Assembly: GCA_015486955.1 (NCBI GenBank)
Contig: WFQR01000184.1
Span: forward strand, 1-34,162
Source: Hippea sp.
GTDB taxonomy: Bacteria > Campylobacterota_A > Desulfurellia > Desulfurellales > Hippeaceae
DNA: 34,162 nt
Reading direction: 5' to 3'
The translations under genes were made by a program, and so were the position numbers. The notes under the pieces are model-generated. The model was given only the letters and a program-made list of their open reading frames with translations, did no database searches and was not told the origin of the DNA. Below are positions 21,664 through 30,004 of this stretch, piece by piece. The number at the start of each line of letters is the position of its first letter. The stretch's first letter is position 1.

Positions 21664-21900
21664 CTAAAACAACTCCTTTTCTTGAGGTAGAGGTTGGTTT
21701 CTTTCCTTCATAAAATCACTGGTAATATCTTTAGACTCTCTAAGCCTATCAAATAACTCATCCCATTTATTATCTGGTGGAATTAATACTATACGCTTAC
21801 CTTCTCTCTTTATATACACAGTATCGCAGTTTAATCTAAACTCTTTCGGTAGTCTAACCGCATAGGAGTTGCCGCTTTTAAATACCTTTGTTTTGCGCAT
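21664..21900 (-). CDS. vapB: VapB-type antitoxin (AbrB-like)
   Basis: The 78-residue protein has a swapped-hairpin AbrB DNA-binding domain (KVFKSGNSYAVRLPKEFRL, residues 5-23) and a C-terminal toxin-binding tail. VapB binds VapC and represses the operon. It starts behind AGGAGG, 29 bases after a good promoter, and precedes vapC with no gap. Confidence 0.92.
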   Translation of the reverse strand: MRKTKVFKSGNSYAVRLPKEFRLNCDTVYIKREGKRIVLIPPDNKWDELFDRLRESKDITSDFMKERNQPLPQEKELF

Positions 21901-21929
21901 ATTTGCCTCCTTATTGAGTATCTATTAGT

Positions 21930-21958
21930 AGTATATACATAAATACCAAAAATGTAAA
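21930..21958 (-). promoter_or_regulatory. vapBC promoter
   Basis: On the minus strand TTTACA and TATACT are separated by 17 bases. The -10 lies in a short palindrome (TAGTAGTATATAC region) that may be the VapB operator. The 250 bases between vapB and dinB hold no credible gene. Confidence 0.72.
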
Positions 21959-22150
21959 GGGAAAAACAAGCCGCAAAACAGGATCCTATTACAGAAAAAC
22001 ACAGGGGCAAAATAAAATTTCCACTGCTTCCATTTTCAAAAATCAAGTTCTAAAAAAATTTGGCTCTTCCCAAAAATCTATATGGGTAATCCAAACTCCA
22101 TGAGTTATGCAAAGAGCAATTTATTTTTACTACGTTCAACCCTTTACCCT

Positions 22151-23410
22151 TTATATATCAACTTCAAACATTTCTATTCCCATTCGTTGTGTATGATTGA
22201 TACCTATTAAAGCCATCTCTTCCCTTGCAATGTGTATCTTGGATCTTCCAAACCTTTTATTTAACTCATCAACCGCCTTGTATAGACGGATTATTTTGTC
22301 TATCTTTGTTTTATTTTCAAAAAGCGTGTATTGTTGCTTTGTTGTTAAATCACCCAAAATAACTCCTGTTTGCCTGTAGAATAGGTTTTCATCGTAAATC
22401 ATCTCAAAGGCCTTTTTAAGCGTGTCCACAAACAAAAGTGGTACATTGGTAGCGTTTTTTAGTTTAAGTTTCACATATGAGGTCTGATAATCGTGGGTTT
22501 TTAAGAATACAATGAGCTTTCTGGCTGCAAGTTTGTACATCCTTACTTTCATGCATGCATTCTCTAAGTTTCTGATGAGCTCCCCAAGCAGTTTTTCTTT
22601 ATCACTTGTGGGCTTACTGAAGCTCTTTGACTTGCTTATGGATTTGTAGGTGGATTTCTTGTTGGGATCAACTTTTAATACAGATTCACCCCTTAGCTCA
22701 TGATATATCTCCATGTATGGTTTAGAAAGAAATCTTTTTAAATACTCCTCTTTCGCCCGCGCAAAATCCAAAGCCGTGTATATGCCAAGTTTATTCAAAA
22801 GCGACGCCGTATTTTTGCCTATACCCCAAACATCTTCAACATTCACCTGTTTTAAGTACCTATGAATAGATTTTGCTTCTATAGCTACAAGGCCATGTGG
22901 TTTGTTCATCTTTGATGCAATCTTTGCAAGCACCTTTGTGGGTGCTACACCTATGGATACGCTTATGCCAATCCTTTTTTCTATTTCATCTTGGATAAGT
23001 CTTGCTATACCCAGATAGCTTGTGTTGTAAATCCTTCTTAAGCCCGTCAAATCTACAAACGCCTCGTCTATTGAGTATTCTTCTACAACAGGAGAAAAAT
23101 TTCTTAAAATCTCAAACATCCTGACAGAAAACATGCTGTACTTTTCATAGTCGGATTCAACAACCACAAGGTCTGGGCAAATTCTTTTTGCTTCACTGAT
23201 TAACATTCCCCTCTTTATACCTTTTGCTTTGGCGGAATAGCTCAAAGCTGTAACTATACCCCTCTCTTTGCCTACCACAACATTTTTGTCCTTTAGTGTT
23301 GGGTTTGTTGCAACCTCACATGCCACAAAGAAAGCATCCGCATCAATATGGGCTATAGCTTGTGGCCATGATGCCACAGATAAGACAAATTCCTTTGGTT
23401 TTTCCGACAT
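22151..23410 (-). CDS. dinB: Y-family DNA polymerase (DinB/UmuC type)
   Basis: Y-family polymerases copy damaged DNA with low fidelity. The 419-residue protein has the catalytic motifs AHIDADAFFVACE (about residues 19-31) and EYSIDEAFVDLTG (about 112-124). A helix-hairpin-helix thumb (VNVEDVWGIGKNTASLLNKLGI) and the little-finger domain follow (KSISKSKSFSKPTSD onwards). It lies 2 bases after lexA, so the two form one SOS operon. The layout as UmuC-like versus DinB-like is not certain; the C-terminus lacks a clear beta-clamp peptide. Confidence 0.9.
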   Translation of the reverse strand: MSEKPKEFVLSVASWPQAIAHIDADAFFVACEVATNPTLKDKNVVVGKERGIVTALSYSAKAKGIKRGMLISEAKRICPDLVVVESDYEKYSMFSVRMFEILRNFSPVVEEYSIDEAFVDLTGLRRIYNTSYLGIARLIQDEIEKRIGISVSIGVAPTKVLAKIASKMNKPHGLVAIEAKSIHRYLKQVNVEDVWGIGKNTASLLNKLGIYTALDFARAKEEYLKRFLSKPYMEIYHELRGESVLKVDPNKKSTYKSISKSKSFSKPTSDKEKLLGELIRNLENACMKVRMYKLAARKLIVFLKTHDYQTSYVKLKLKNATNVPLLFVDTLKKAFEMIYDENLFYRQTGVILGDLTTKQQYTLFENKTKIDKIIRLYKAVDELNKRFGRSKIHIAREEMALIGINHTQRMGIEMFEVDI

Positions 23411-23412
23411 TC

Positions 23413-24003
23413 CTACTTATACTTCCTCACAACGCCAATAACAACACCAGCAACTACAAGTTCATTTTTCGGTTTTATTGGTTTGTACTTCTTGTTTGCA
23501 GGTTTTAGTATGTAATCTTTGCCAACCTTTGACAAATATTTCATAGTCCACTGACCATCAACTTGAGCTATGACTATGTCGTTCGCTTTGGGCTTCCTCG
23601 ATCTATCCACTATGACATAATCACCTGGTAAAATACCCGCCTCTATCATGGAATCGCCAGAGACTTTAAGCATAAATGTAGATTCTGGGTGTTCCACAAG
23701 GAACCTATCCAGAGAGATTGTGTCTAAAAGCTCTTCCTCTGCCGGTGATGGAAAACCTGCCTCTACCTGCCCTACAAGTTTTATCGAAAATGGGCTTGAT
23801 GAAAAGTGTATATAGCCCTTCTCATCCCTTTTTATGAGATTTAGTTCTATCATCTTATTGATTATTTTAAAAACGGCATTCTTTGATTTAACACCAAATA
23901 GAAGTGCCATTTCTGAATACGAGGGCATACGTGAGTGTTTTATGTAAAAGTCTCTTATTAGCCCATATCGTTCTTTTAGTTTTTCATCACGGTTAATACC
24001 CAC
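23413..24003 (-). CDS. lexA: LexA repressor
   Basis: LexA represses SOS genes and cuts itself with RecA help. The 196-residue protein has an N-terminal winged helix (MPSYSEMALLFGVKSKNAVFKIINKM, about residues 26-51) and an S24 domain. The cleavage bond is Ala82-Gly83 (VEAGFPSP); the catalytic pair is Ser118 (GDSMIEAG) and Lys155 (TMKYL). GTG start with GAGGG upstream. A LexA-type palindrome fills its own promoter, so it autoregulates, and dinB follows in the same operon. Confidence 0.95.
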   Translation of the reverse strand: MGINRDEKLKERYGLIRDFYIKHSRMPSYSEMALLFGVKSKNAVFKIINKMIELNLIKRDEKGYIHFSSSPFSIKLVGQVEAGFPSPAEEELLDTISLDRFLVEHPESTFMLKVSGDSMIEAGILPGDYVIVDRSRKPKANDIVIAQVDGQWTMKYLSKVGKDYILKPANKKYKPIKPKNELVVAGVVIGVVRKYK

Positions 24004-24033
24004 AAAGTACCCTCACATAGCTTAGTCATTGAT

Positions 24034-24062
24034 ATTATAGTGAACGATTGTTTACTTGTAAA
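24034..24062 (-). promoter_or_regulatory. lexA-dinB promoter with LexA box
   Basis: On the minus strand TTTACA and TATAAT are 17 bases apart. The spacer is filled by the palindrome GTAAACAATCGTTCAC (24040-24055), of the GTNAAC-N4-GTTNAC type. LexA bound there would block RNA polymerase; the site is 31 bases upstream of the lexA start codon. Confidence 0.82.
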
Positions 24063-24074
24063 GCGTTTTTTAAA

Positions 24075-24809
24075 CTACCTACCAAACACTTCTCTTAGAA
24101 GCTCTGTCACCCTTTTAGCTGGATCTTTCCTAATAGCTTCCTCCTCCTTTGCCATGTAGTAAAAGATGCCGTCTTCTGCTTTATTTAAAACATAATCTGT
24201 CAAATTCAAATTCACTTTCTTACCAAATGGCAAGGTGTTAATACTGTTTACAATGGAATTGTACGTTTTAACGGCATCAACCTCGCTCAAAGTCTTATCA
24301 ACAATTGGTCTCATCTCGCTTTTTAATTTCTCACCCATATTTTCTCTGAAATACTGGGTGGCAGCATCGTCTGGACCTTTATAAATCCTGTACACATCCC
24401 TTATCGTCATGTGCTTAATGGCATCCAAAAATAACTCCTTTGCTTTCGGCGTCGCAAGTTCAGCAGCCCTGTTAAGCTTTATCTCCAACTTATCCAATTT
24501 TCCTGATAAGCCAATCCTATCTAAAACACCCCTGAGACTTTCAAGTTTCGAAGGCAAGGGTATATGCACCTTCCTATCTTTATAAAAACCGTTAACTCTA
24601 CCCAACTTAGACACAGTGTTGGAAACGGCAATACTCAAAGCCTCTTTTAGCCCCGCCGCTATTTTACTTTTGGATAAATTGCTGGATTGGCCTTTTTCCT
24701 GCATTCCGCCGAAACCCTTCAAGTGGTTCACAGTATCGTTTAACCAGCTTGCGTTTGCACTAAAACCAACAAAAACAAAAAGCAAAATCGCACTTATTAG
24801 CTTATTCAT
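24075..24809 (-). CDS. DUF4197-family exported protein
   Basis: The 244-residue protein has a signal peptide (MNKLISAILLFVFVGFSANA). The rest matches the DUF4197 pattern: AAGLKEALSIAVSNTVSKLGRVNGFYKDRKVHIPLPSKLESLRGVL, then DAIKHMTIRDVYRIYKGPDDAATQYFR and TDYVLNKAEDGIFYYMAKEEEAIRKDP. The function of this periplasmic family is unknown. Its start overlaps the mscS stop (ATGA), so it is co-translated with the channel gene. Confidence 0.88.
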   Translation of the reverse strand: MNKLISAILLFVFVGFSANASWLNDTVNHLKGFGGMQEKGQSSNLSKSKIAAGLKEALSIAVSNTVSKLGRVNGFYKDRKVHIPLPSKLESLRGVLDRIGLSGKLDKLEIKLNRAAELATPKAKELFLDAIKHMTIRDVYRIYKGPDDAATQYFRENMGEKLKSEMRPIVDKTLSEVDAVKTYNSIVNSINTLPFGKKVNLNLTDYVLNKAEDGIFYYMAKEEEAIRKDPAKRVTELLREVFGR

Positions 24810-25620
24810 TTGAGCCCTCCTTTTTCAGGTGAACATCCATTTGTGGATAAGGTATTGATATGCCTTTTTGGTCGAAAGTAGTCTTTATCTTTTCAAGCAA
24901 ATCGAAATACACATTCCAATAATTACTTGCCCTAACCCATGGCCTCACAACAAAGTTAATACTACTGTCTCCAAGCTCTGAGACCGCTACAATAGGCTTT
25001 GGATCTTTTAGTACTCTATCATCTCTTTCTAATATCTCATTCAGTATACTTTTTGCGAGTTTTATGTCATCATCGTATCCTATACCAACAGTTATATCTA
25101 CTCTTCTTGTGTCCTTAACAGAATAGTTTATTATGTTGTCCCCCACAATTTTAGAGTTAGGGACTATAATACTCCTATTATCAGGTGTCCTCAATATGGT
25201 GTTAAATATTGAAATCTTTTCTATAGTTCCGCTAACACCGGCAACTTCGACAAAGTCGTTTAACCTAAACGGCCTTAGAAACATAATCAAAACTCCTGCG
25301 CCCAGGTTTGATAGGTTGTTTTGCAAAGCTAAACCAACAGCCAATGTTGCAGCACCCAAGATGGCAACAAAAGATGTCATCTTCATTCCTAAAGTACTTA
25401 AAGCCGCTATAACAACAAGAACGAGTAAACTCACATTCGTTAGATCAAGCAAAAAACCTATCAATGTTTCATCAACCTTTGCTTTACCTAAAGCCTTGCG
25501 CATCAGTCTTAATATGACATTGATTGCAAACTTTCCAATAACAAATATAGCCAAAGCACCAATGAAACGAACACCATACTGAACTACAATATCCAAAATC
25601 GTCTGAGATAAACTATCCAT
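24802..25620 (-). CDS. mscS: Small-conductance mechanosensitive channel MscS
   Basis: MscS opens under membrane tension and releases solutes on osmotic downshock. The 272-residue protein has three membrane segments (about residues 15-35, 58-80 and the pore helix 82-112). The Gly/Ala-rich pore helix FVAILGAATLAVGLALQNNLSNLGAGVLIMFLRPF is the family mark. The cytoplasmic beta domain follows (VEVAGVSGTIEKISIFNTILRTPDNRSIIVPNSKI). Length equals the E. coli type. It is followed by the DUF4197 gene in one operon. Confidence 0.95.
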   Translation of the reverse strand: MDSLSQTILDIVVQYGVRFIGALAIFVIGKFAINVILRLMRKALGKAKVDETLIGFLLDLTNVSLLVLVVIAALSTLGMKMTSFVAILGAATLAVGLALQNNLSNLGAGVLIMFLRPFRLNDFVEVAGVSGTIEKISIFNTILRTPDNRSIIVPNSKIVGDNIINYSVKDTRRVDITVGIGYDDDIKLAKSILNEILERDDRVLKDPKPIVAVSELGDSSINFVVRPWVRASNYWNVYFDLLEKIKTTFDQKGISIPYPQMDVHLKKEGSNE

Positions 25621-25636
25621 GATTTCCTCCCAAAAT

Positions 25637-26491
25637 TTACTTCACATATTTTTCATAGCTTGGGTTGGGGTACTTATAAAAGCCCTCACCTGTTTCCACG
25701 CCAAGTTTACCCTTGTCCAAAAATTCCTCTTTAATTCTTTTGGCCCTATCAAAAAGCTCTTTGCTGTTCGTACGTTTAGCATCCATGAGCACAACATTGT
25801 AAATTGTCCTCAATCCAATCAAATCCATAACGCCAAAAGGACCAAACTTCGATTTTGTACTAATAATCCAGGCTTTATCGATATCCTCAAAGTTTGCCAC
25901 ACCGCTGAAGTACAAATGCTGGGCAGATGCAAGCCAAGGAATTAGCATGGAATTCAGCACATAACCCCTCTGCTCTTTGTAAATTTTAATTGGCTCCATG
26001 CCAATATCTTTTGCAAACTCAACAACCTTATCGAAAACTTCCATATCTGTTTCGCTATGCCCCATAATCTCTGCTATATTTGCTTCCCATATGGGATTTG
26101 CAAAGTGTAAGGCCAAAAACCTCTGGGGTTTATGCACGACGCCCTTTAATTCAGTAGGCATTAAAGTCGAAGAATTTGTTGTTATAATTGTGTTTTCAGA
26201 AACAATATTGGAAACATTACTTAAAAACCCTCTTTTCAATTCCAGATCCTCAGGTATGGATTCAATGACAATATCGATATTTTTCAGAGCCTTTTCCAAA
26301 TCTGTAAGATAGACAAGCCTACTGAACGGTTCTTCCGTTTTGAATAATTTAGAGTACCTTTCGTGAAACCTCTTGCAACGCTCTAAACCCTTTTCATCTA
26401 CTTCATACACATTCACTTCAAATCCAGACAAAGCCACCTGCCAAGAAATTTGGGATCCCAAAACCCCACATCCACACACAGAGACCTTCAT
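25637..26491 (-). CDS. 3-hydroxyacyl-CoA dehydrogenase (3-hydroxybutyryl-CoA type)
   Basis: This NAD(P)-dependent enzyme interconverts 3-hydroxyacyl-CoA and 3-oxoacyl-CoA. The 284-residue protein has the Rossmann motif CGCGVLGSQ (residues 6-14), then SIPEDLELKRGFL, the family TTNSSTLMPTEL, the catalytic histidine region LALHFANPIWEANIAEI, and the C-terminal domain (GYVLNSMLIPWL...KFGPFGVMDLIGL...GEGFYKYPNP). The start is ATG at 26491 behind GGGAGGG; longer in-frame starts lack a site. No other beta-oxidation or butyrate gene is nearby, so the substrate is open. Confidence 0.9.
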   Translation of the reverse strand: MKVSVCGCGVLGSQISWQVALSGFEVNVYEVDEKGLERCKRFHERYSKLFKTEEPFSRLVYLTDLEKALKNIDIVIESIPEDLELKRGFLSNVSNIVSENTIITTNSSTLMPTELKGVVHKPQRFLALHFANPIWEANIAEIMGHSETDMEVFDKVVEFAKDIGMEPIKIYKEQRGYVLNSMLIPWLASAQHLYFSGVANFEDIDKAWIISTKSKFGPFGVMDLIGLRTIYNVVLMDAKRTNSKELFDRAKRIKEEFLDKGKLGVETGEGFYKYPNPSYEKYVK

Positions 26492-26551
26492 AAACCCTCC
26501 CACCATCTTTTGCCTCATAGTACACAAAAACAATCCAGTAATAAAGTTAAA

Positions 26552-26580
26552 TTGATAAAAAACGAAAAATATGTTTTAAT
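26552..26580 (+). promoter_or_regulatory. Promoter of the MarC-type gene
   Basis: TTGATA and TTTAAT are 17 bases apart and end 21 bases before the start codon. The leader is very short. Confidence 0.6.
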
Positions 26581-26601
26581 TGTTAAAAAAGGGGTGCAGG
26601 T

Positions 26602-27246
26602 ATGACTTCAAACCTTCTTCCTCTTCTAATTCACAACACGGTTGCTGTTTTGACGATAGTAAACCCGATAGCCGCAGCAAGTATTATGCTCGGAATGGTG
26701 TCAAGCAACTCCAAAGACACCATAAAACCCATAGCTTTAAAGTCAACCTTAACACTTCTCATAGCGTCATTCGTTACTCTCTTTGGTGGTGAATTCATCT
26801 TTAAAATCTTCAGCATAAACACCGATTCACTTAAGGTCATAGGCGGTGTGATTTTGATGTTAATAGCCGTAAATATGGCCTATGGTCAGCATAAACAAGG
26901 CAAACACACAAAGGAAGAAGACGACGAGGCGCAAAGCAAAGAGGATATCTCCATTGTTCCATTAGGTATTCCCATACTTTTCGGCCCTGGTTTAATTGCC
27001 ACCATAATTGTCCTACATTCCAGTTTGGCAAGCCAATCTTCTGTCATTTTATCCTACATCATAAACGGCATATCTATCATTCTTGCTTCCATTGCAACAT
27101 TCTTCACGCTATTATACGCCGTTGCCATAGACAAGCTGCTCGGTACTACGGGTGTAAAGATACTGACGCGCATCATGGGTCTTATCGTTGGTGCAATTGC
27201 AGCGCAATTCTTAATCGGCGGAATTAAAGGCCTTTGGGGTGCATAG
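26602..27246 (+). CDS. MarC-family (UPF0056) integral membrane protein
   Basis: The 214-residue protein has about six hydrophobic segments and the family features: the early LTIVNPIAAASIMLGM, then LKVIGGVILMLIAVNMAYG, a charged loop (about residues 96-112), SIVPLGIPILFGPGLIATIIVL and RIMGLIVGAIAAQFLIGGIKG at the end. MarC proteins lie in the inner membrane and have no agreed function. The start codon is probably ATG at 26602 behind AGGGGTGCAG. It is convergent with the phosphorylase gene, 4 bases apart. Confidence 0.9.
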   Translation: MTSNLLPLLIHNTVAVLTIVNPIAAASIMLGMVSSNSKDTIKPIALKSTLTLLIASFVTLFGGEFIFKIFSINTDSLKVIGGVILMLIAVNMAYGQHKQGKHTKEEDDEAQSKEDISIVPLGIPILFGPGLIATIIVLHSSLASQSSVILSYIINGISIILASIATFFTLLYAVAIDKLLGTTGVKILTRIMGLIVGAIAAQFLIGGIKGLWGA

Positions 27247-27250
27247 CACC

Positions 27251-28876
27251 TCACACGTTATAAAGCTTTTCATAGTATTCTTCAAGCATTCTATCACTGT
27301 CAAAATACGGCAATACATCCCTCATGGATTGTTTAACAATGCTCAACCACTTCTCCTTATCCTCGTAATACATAGGAACTACCGTATCCTCAAGTATATT
27401 CATTAGATTTGTGGCATCAATGTCATCCTGCTGCTCGAAAGACAAACTCGTATCAACGGGGGGTATGACAAAGGAATTCACACCGTCTTTGGCAAATTCT
27501 ATGAACCAGCCATCCAACGTTGATAGATTAATAGCTCCGTTCATCGCAGCTGTCATGCCACTCGTTCCAGAGGCTTCCCTTGTAAGCCTCGGTGTATTAA
27601 GCCAAATGTCTGCTCCTCTTTTCAAAAGTTTGGATAGCTTAAGCTCATAGCCCACAAGCACAGCTGCCCTTTTAAGCGTTGAGCACAAATTAATCAGGTC
27701 GTTAAACAGGTTTATGCCGTATTGGTCAAAGGGATACGGCTTGCCAGCCCAAATAACCTGAATGGGTTGTTTCTCCCTTTCAACAAGATGTTTGAACCTC
27801 TCGATCTTCATCCTCAAAAGCCACGGTCTTTTGTACTCAACAAACCTCCTCGCCCAAACAATCGTTAAAACGTCCTCATCAAAAATCTTACCCGTCTGAT
27901 CAGCAACAACTTCAAACAACTCTCTCTTATAGCGCTTCTTTATTGCTTCAATCTCATAGTCCATGTCGTTTTCAAGCGCCTCATACAACTCCTTACTCTT
28001 CCATAACTTTGTGTTCTGGGCATTTGTGATAGCCACAATATTGGATGTATCCACATCGTTCTTCCACATATCCACAGTCACTTCCCAATGTCTCTTGGAC
28101 ACGGCGTTGGATTTTTTAGATAATCGCAAAGCGGCCAAAGTCAAATTGAAATCATCCCCATAAATGCCCGTGATCCTTTTGACCTCTTCAAGGTCAACAC
28201 CGTTAAAGAAGTTCAAATGGGCAAGCTTGAGTATGTGATGGGACTCGTTGCCAGCTTTCAATGGCGTATGTGTGGTGAATACGAGCCTTTTTTTAACCTC
28301 ATCAACACTTTTGTACTTAGAGTAAAGATAAAATGCCACCGGTATGGCATGGCCCTCGTTTATATGGTAAACATCTACCTCTTTGCCCAACTCATCCAAA
28401 ACCTTTGCTCCGCCTATACCCAATACAATTTCCTGTTTTATCCTCGTATCCTCATCGTTATCGTAAAGCTTCTTTGTTATTGTCCTTGCAAGGAAACTGT
28501 TCTCTTCAATGTCCGTTGAAAGCAAAATAACCGGAGCCGTTTTAAATATGGACGGATCCAAATAATAAGCCCTAACCTTTACCTCTTCACCGTGTATTGT
28601 TATGGAAGTCGTCAAAAGCTCTTTTAAAAAGTAGTACTTCTTTCTTCTAAACTCTACCTTCATGTAGTCTTCGTAATCCCTTTCCTGATCATAATAACCC
28701 TCTGTCCAAAGTATGCCAACACCCGTAACATCACAACCATTCTCATAGGCACTTTTAAGATAACTGCCAGCCAAAAATCCCAAACCACCAGCGTAGATCT
28801 TTAAACACTGATCTATTGCAAACTCCATAGAAAAGTAAGCAATCCTCTTGTTCTTACAAAATTCCTTTTTATCCAT
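27251..28876 (-). CDS. glgP: Short-form alpha-glucan phosphorylase (GT35), PLP-lysine position changed
   Basis: Glucan phosphorylases release glucose 1-phosphate from glycogen. The 541-residue protein belongs to the short alpha-glucan phosphorylase group: IAYFSMEFAIDQCLKIYAGGLGFLAGSY near the start, HINEGHAIPVAFYL, VWARRFVEYKRPWLL, WAGKPYPFDQYG, WLNTPRLTREASGTSGM. In most GT35 enzymes the residue after SGM is the lysine that holds pyridoxal phosphate; here it is Thr442 (codon ACA). Either a subfamily works without Schiff-base PLP or the activity differs. ATG at 28876 is preferred over GTG at 28882. It lies divergent from pfk. Confidence 0.88.
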   Translation of the reverse strand: MDKKEFCKNKRIAYFSMEFAIDQCLKIYAGGLGFLAGSYLKSAYENGCDVTGVGILWTEGYYDQERDYEDYMKVEFRRKKYYFLKELLTTSITIHGEEVKVRAYYLDPSIFKTAPVILLSTDIEENSFLARTITKKLYDNDEDTRIKQEIVLGIGGAKVLDELGKEVDVYHINEGHAIPVAFYLYSKYKSVDEVKKRLVFTTHTPLKAGNESHHILKLAHLNFFNGVDLEEVKRITGIYGDDFNLTLAALRLSKKSNAVSKRHWEVTVDMWKNDVDTSNIVAITNAQNTKLWKSKELYEALENDMDYEIEAIKKRYKRELFEVVADQTGKIFDEDVLTIVWARRFVEYKRPWLLRMKIERFKHLVEREKQPIQVIWAGKPYPFDQYGINLFNDLINLCSTLKRAAVLVGYELKLSKLLKRGADIWLNTPRLTREASGTSGMTAAMNGAINLSTLDGWFIEFAKDGVNSFVIPPVDTSLSFEQQDDIDATNLMNILEDTVVPMYYEDKEKWLSIVKQSMRDVLPYFDSDRMLEEYYEKLYNV

Positions 28877-28954
28877 AAACACACCCCCTTCTTTTTAACA
28901 TCTTAACAATAAATATACACCAACTTACACAAAGCGACAACTCATTTAAATGTT

Positions 28955-28982
28955 TTGAAGTGAGAGGATTTTGTGATAAAAT
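28955..28982 (+). promoter_or_regulatory. Promoter of the pfk-pckA operon
   Basis: TTGAAG and TAAAAT are 16 bases apart and end 37 bases before the pfk start. The match to consensus is moderate. Confidence 0.5.
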
Positions 28983-29019
28983 AAATGTAAGTTTAAGTGT
29001 CATAAACGAGGAGGCATGT

Positions 29020-29991
29020 ATGGGTATAGGTATCTTGTGTTCTGGCGGTGATGCAGCCGGAATGAATCCCGCAATTAGGTATTTCGTTGACAAATGTATT
29101 TCGAAGGGTGAAGAGCCTTATTTCATCTATAGCGGATTCGAGGGGATGATAGATGGAAAGATAAAAAGAGCGACACACAAAGACGTTTCGGGTATACTTT
29201 ATAAAGGCGGAACGATAATTAAATCCTCACGGTCAAAAAGGTTTCTTGAGAAAAAATACAGAGAACAAGCATACGAACAGTTAAAGAAACATGGGATAGA
29301 GAAATTGGTCGTTTTAGGTGGCAATGGGTCGTTTAAGGGCTTAAAGGTCTTTCATGATGAATTCGGTGTTAAGTTTATCGGGATACCAGCGACCATCGAC
29401 AACGATATATACGCAACTGAATACTGTTTGGGCGTGGACACGGCATTGAACGTCATAAGGATGTCTTTGGATTACATCAGGGACACGGCCTCGTCATTTA
29501 GAAGGGCATTTGTCATTGAAATTATGGGAAGGGAGTGCGGATATTTGGCTTTGGTCTCTGCTTTAACAAGCGGCGCTGAGGTTTGTGTAATACCTGAGTT
29601 GGGGTATAATCTAAACAATTTGAGGATAAGGTTAGAAAAGGAAATCAAGGAAGGTAGGGACTACATATTAGCCATCGTTGCGGAAGGCACTGGAGCAACA
29701 AATGAGATTGCAGAGTGGCTAAAGAACGATCTACACATGGACACGCGCATAACGATTTTAGGTCATATTCAAAGGGGCGGCAATCCAACGGTTTACGATA
29801 GGCTTATGGGTTATGAATTCGTAGAACACGGCCTTGAAGCCCTACTTAGTGGAAAAGTTGAAGAGGGCGTTGTTGTATTCAGAAAAGGTGAGTTTTTCAT
29901 AGAATCGATAGATTACGTTGCTTCACATCAATACAAGATCAAGGACGAATTGTTAAAACTGGCCGGAAAATTGACCGGCGTTTATGTATAA
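29020..29991 (+). CDS. pfkA: 6-phosphofructokinase
   Basis: Pfk phosphorylates fructose 6-phosphate in glycolysis. The 323-residue protein has the bacterial ATP-PFK layout: GILCSGGDAAGMNPAIR (residues 4-20), LVVLGGNGSFKG (97-107), the catalytic PATIDND (123-129), EIMGRECGYLAL and GHIQRGGNPTVYDRL. The glycine after position 102 favours ATP over pyrophosphate as donor. Position 102 is Asn where E. coli has the magnesium-binding Asp103. ATG at 29020 has GAGGAGG upstream; an earlier in-frame start has no site. pckA follows after 13 bases, pairing a glycolytic and a gluconeogenic enzyme in one transcript. Confidence 0.92.
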   Translation: MGIGILCSGGDAAGMNPAIRYFVDKCISKGEEPYFIYSGFEGMIDGKIKRATHKDVSGILYKGGTIIKSSRSKRFLEKKYREQAYEQLKKHGIEKLVVLGGNGSFKGLKVFHDEFGVKFIGIPATIDNDIYATEYCLGVDTALNVIRMSLDYIRDTASSFRRAFVIEIMGRECGYLALVSALTSGAEVCVIPELGYNLNNLRIRLEKEIKEGRDYILAIVAEGTGATNEIAEWLKNDLHMDTRITILGHIQRGGNPTVYDRLMGYEFVEHGLEALLSGKVEEGVVVFRKGEFFIESIDYVASHQYKIKDELLKLAGKLTGVYV

Positions 29992-30004
29992 AAGGAGAAA
30001 AGCC

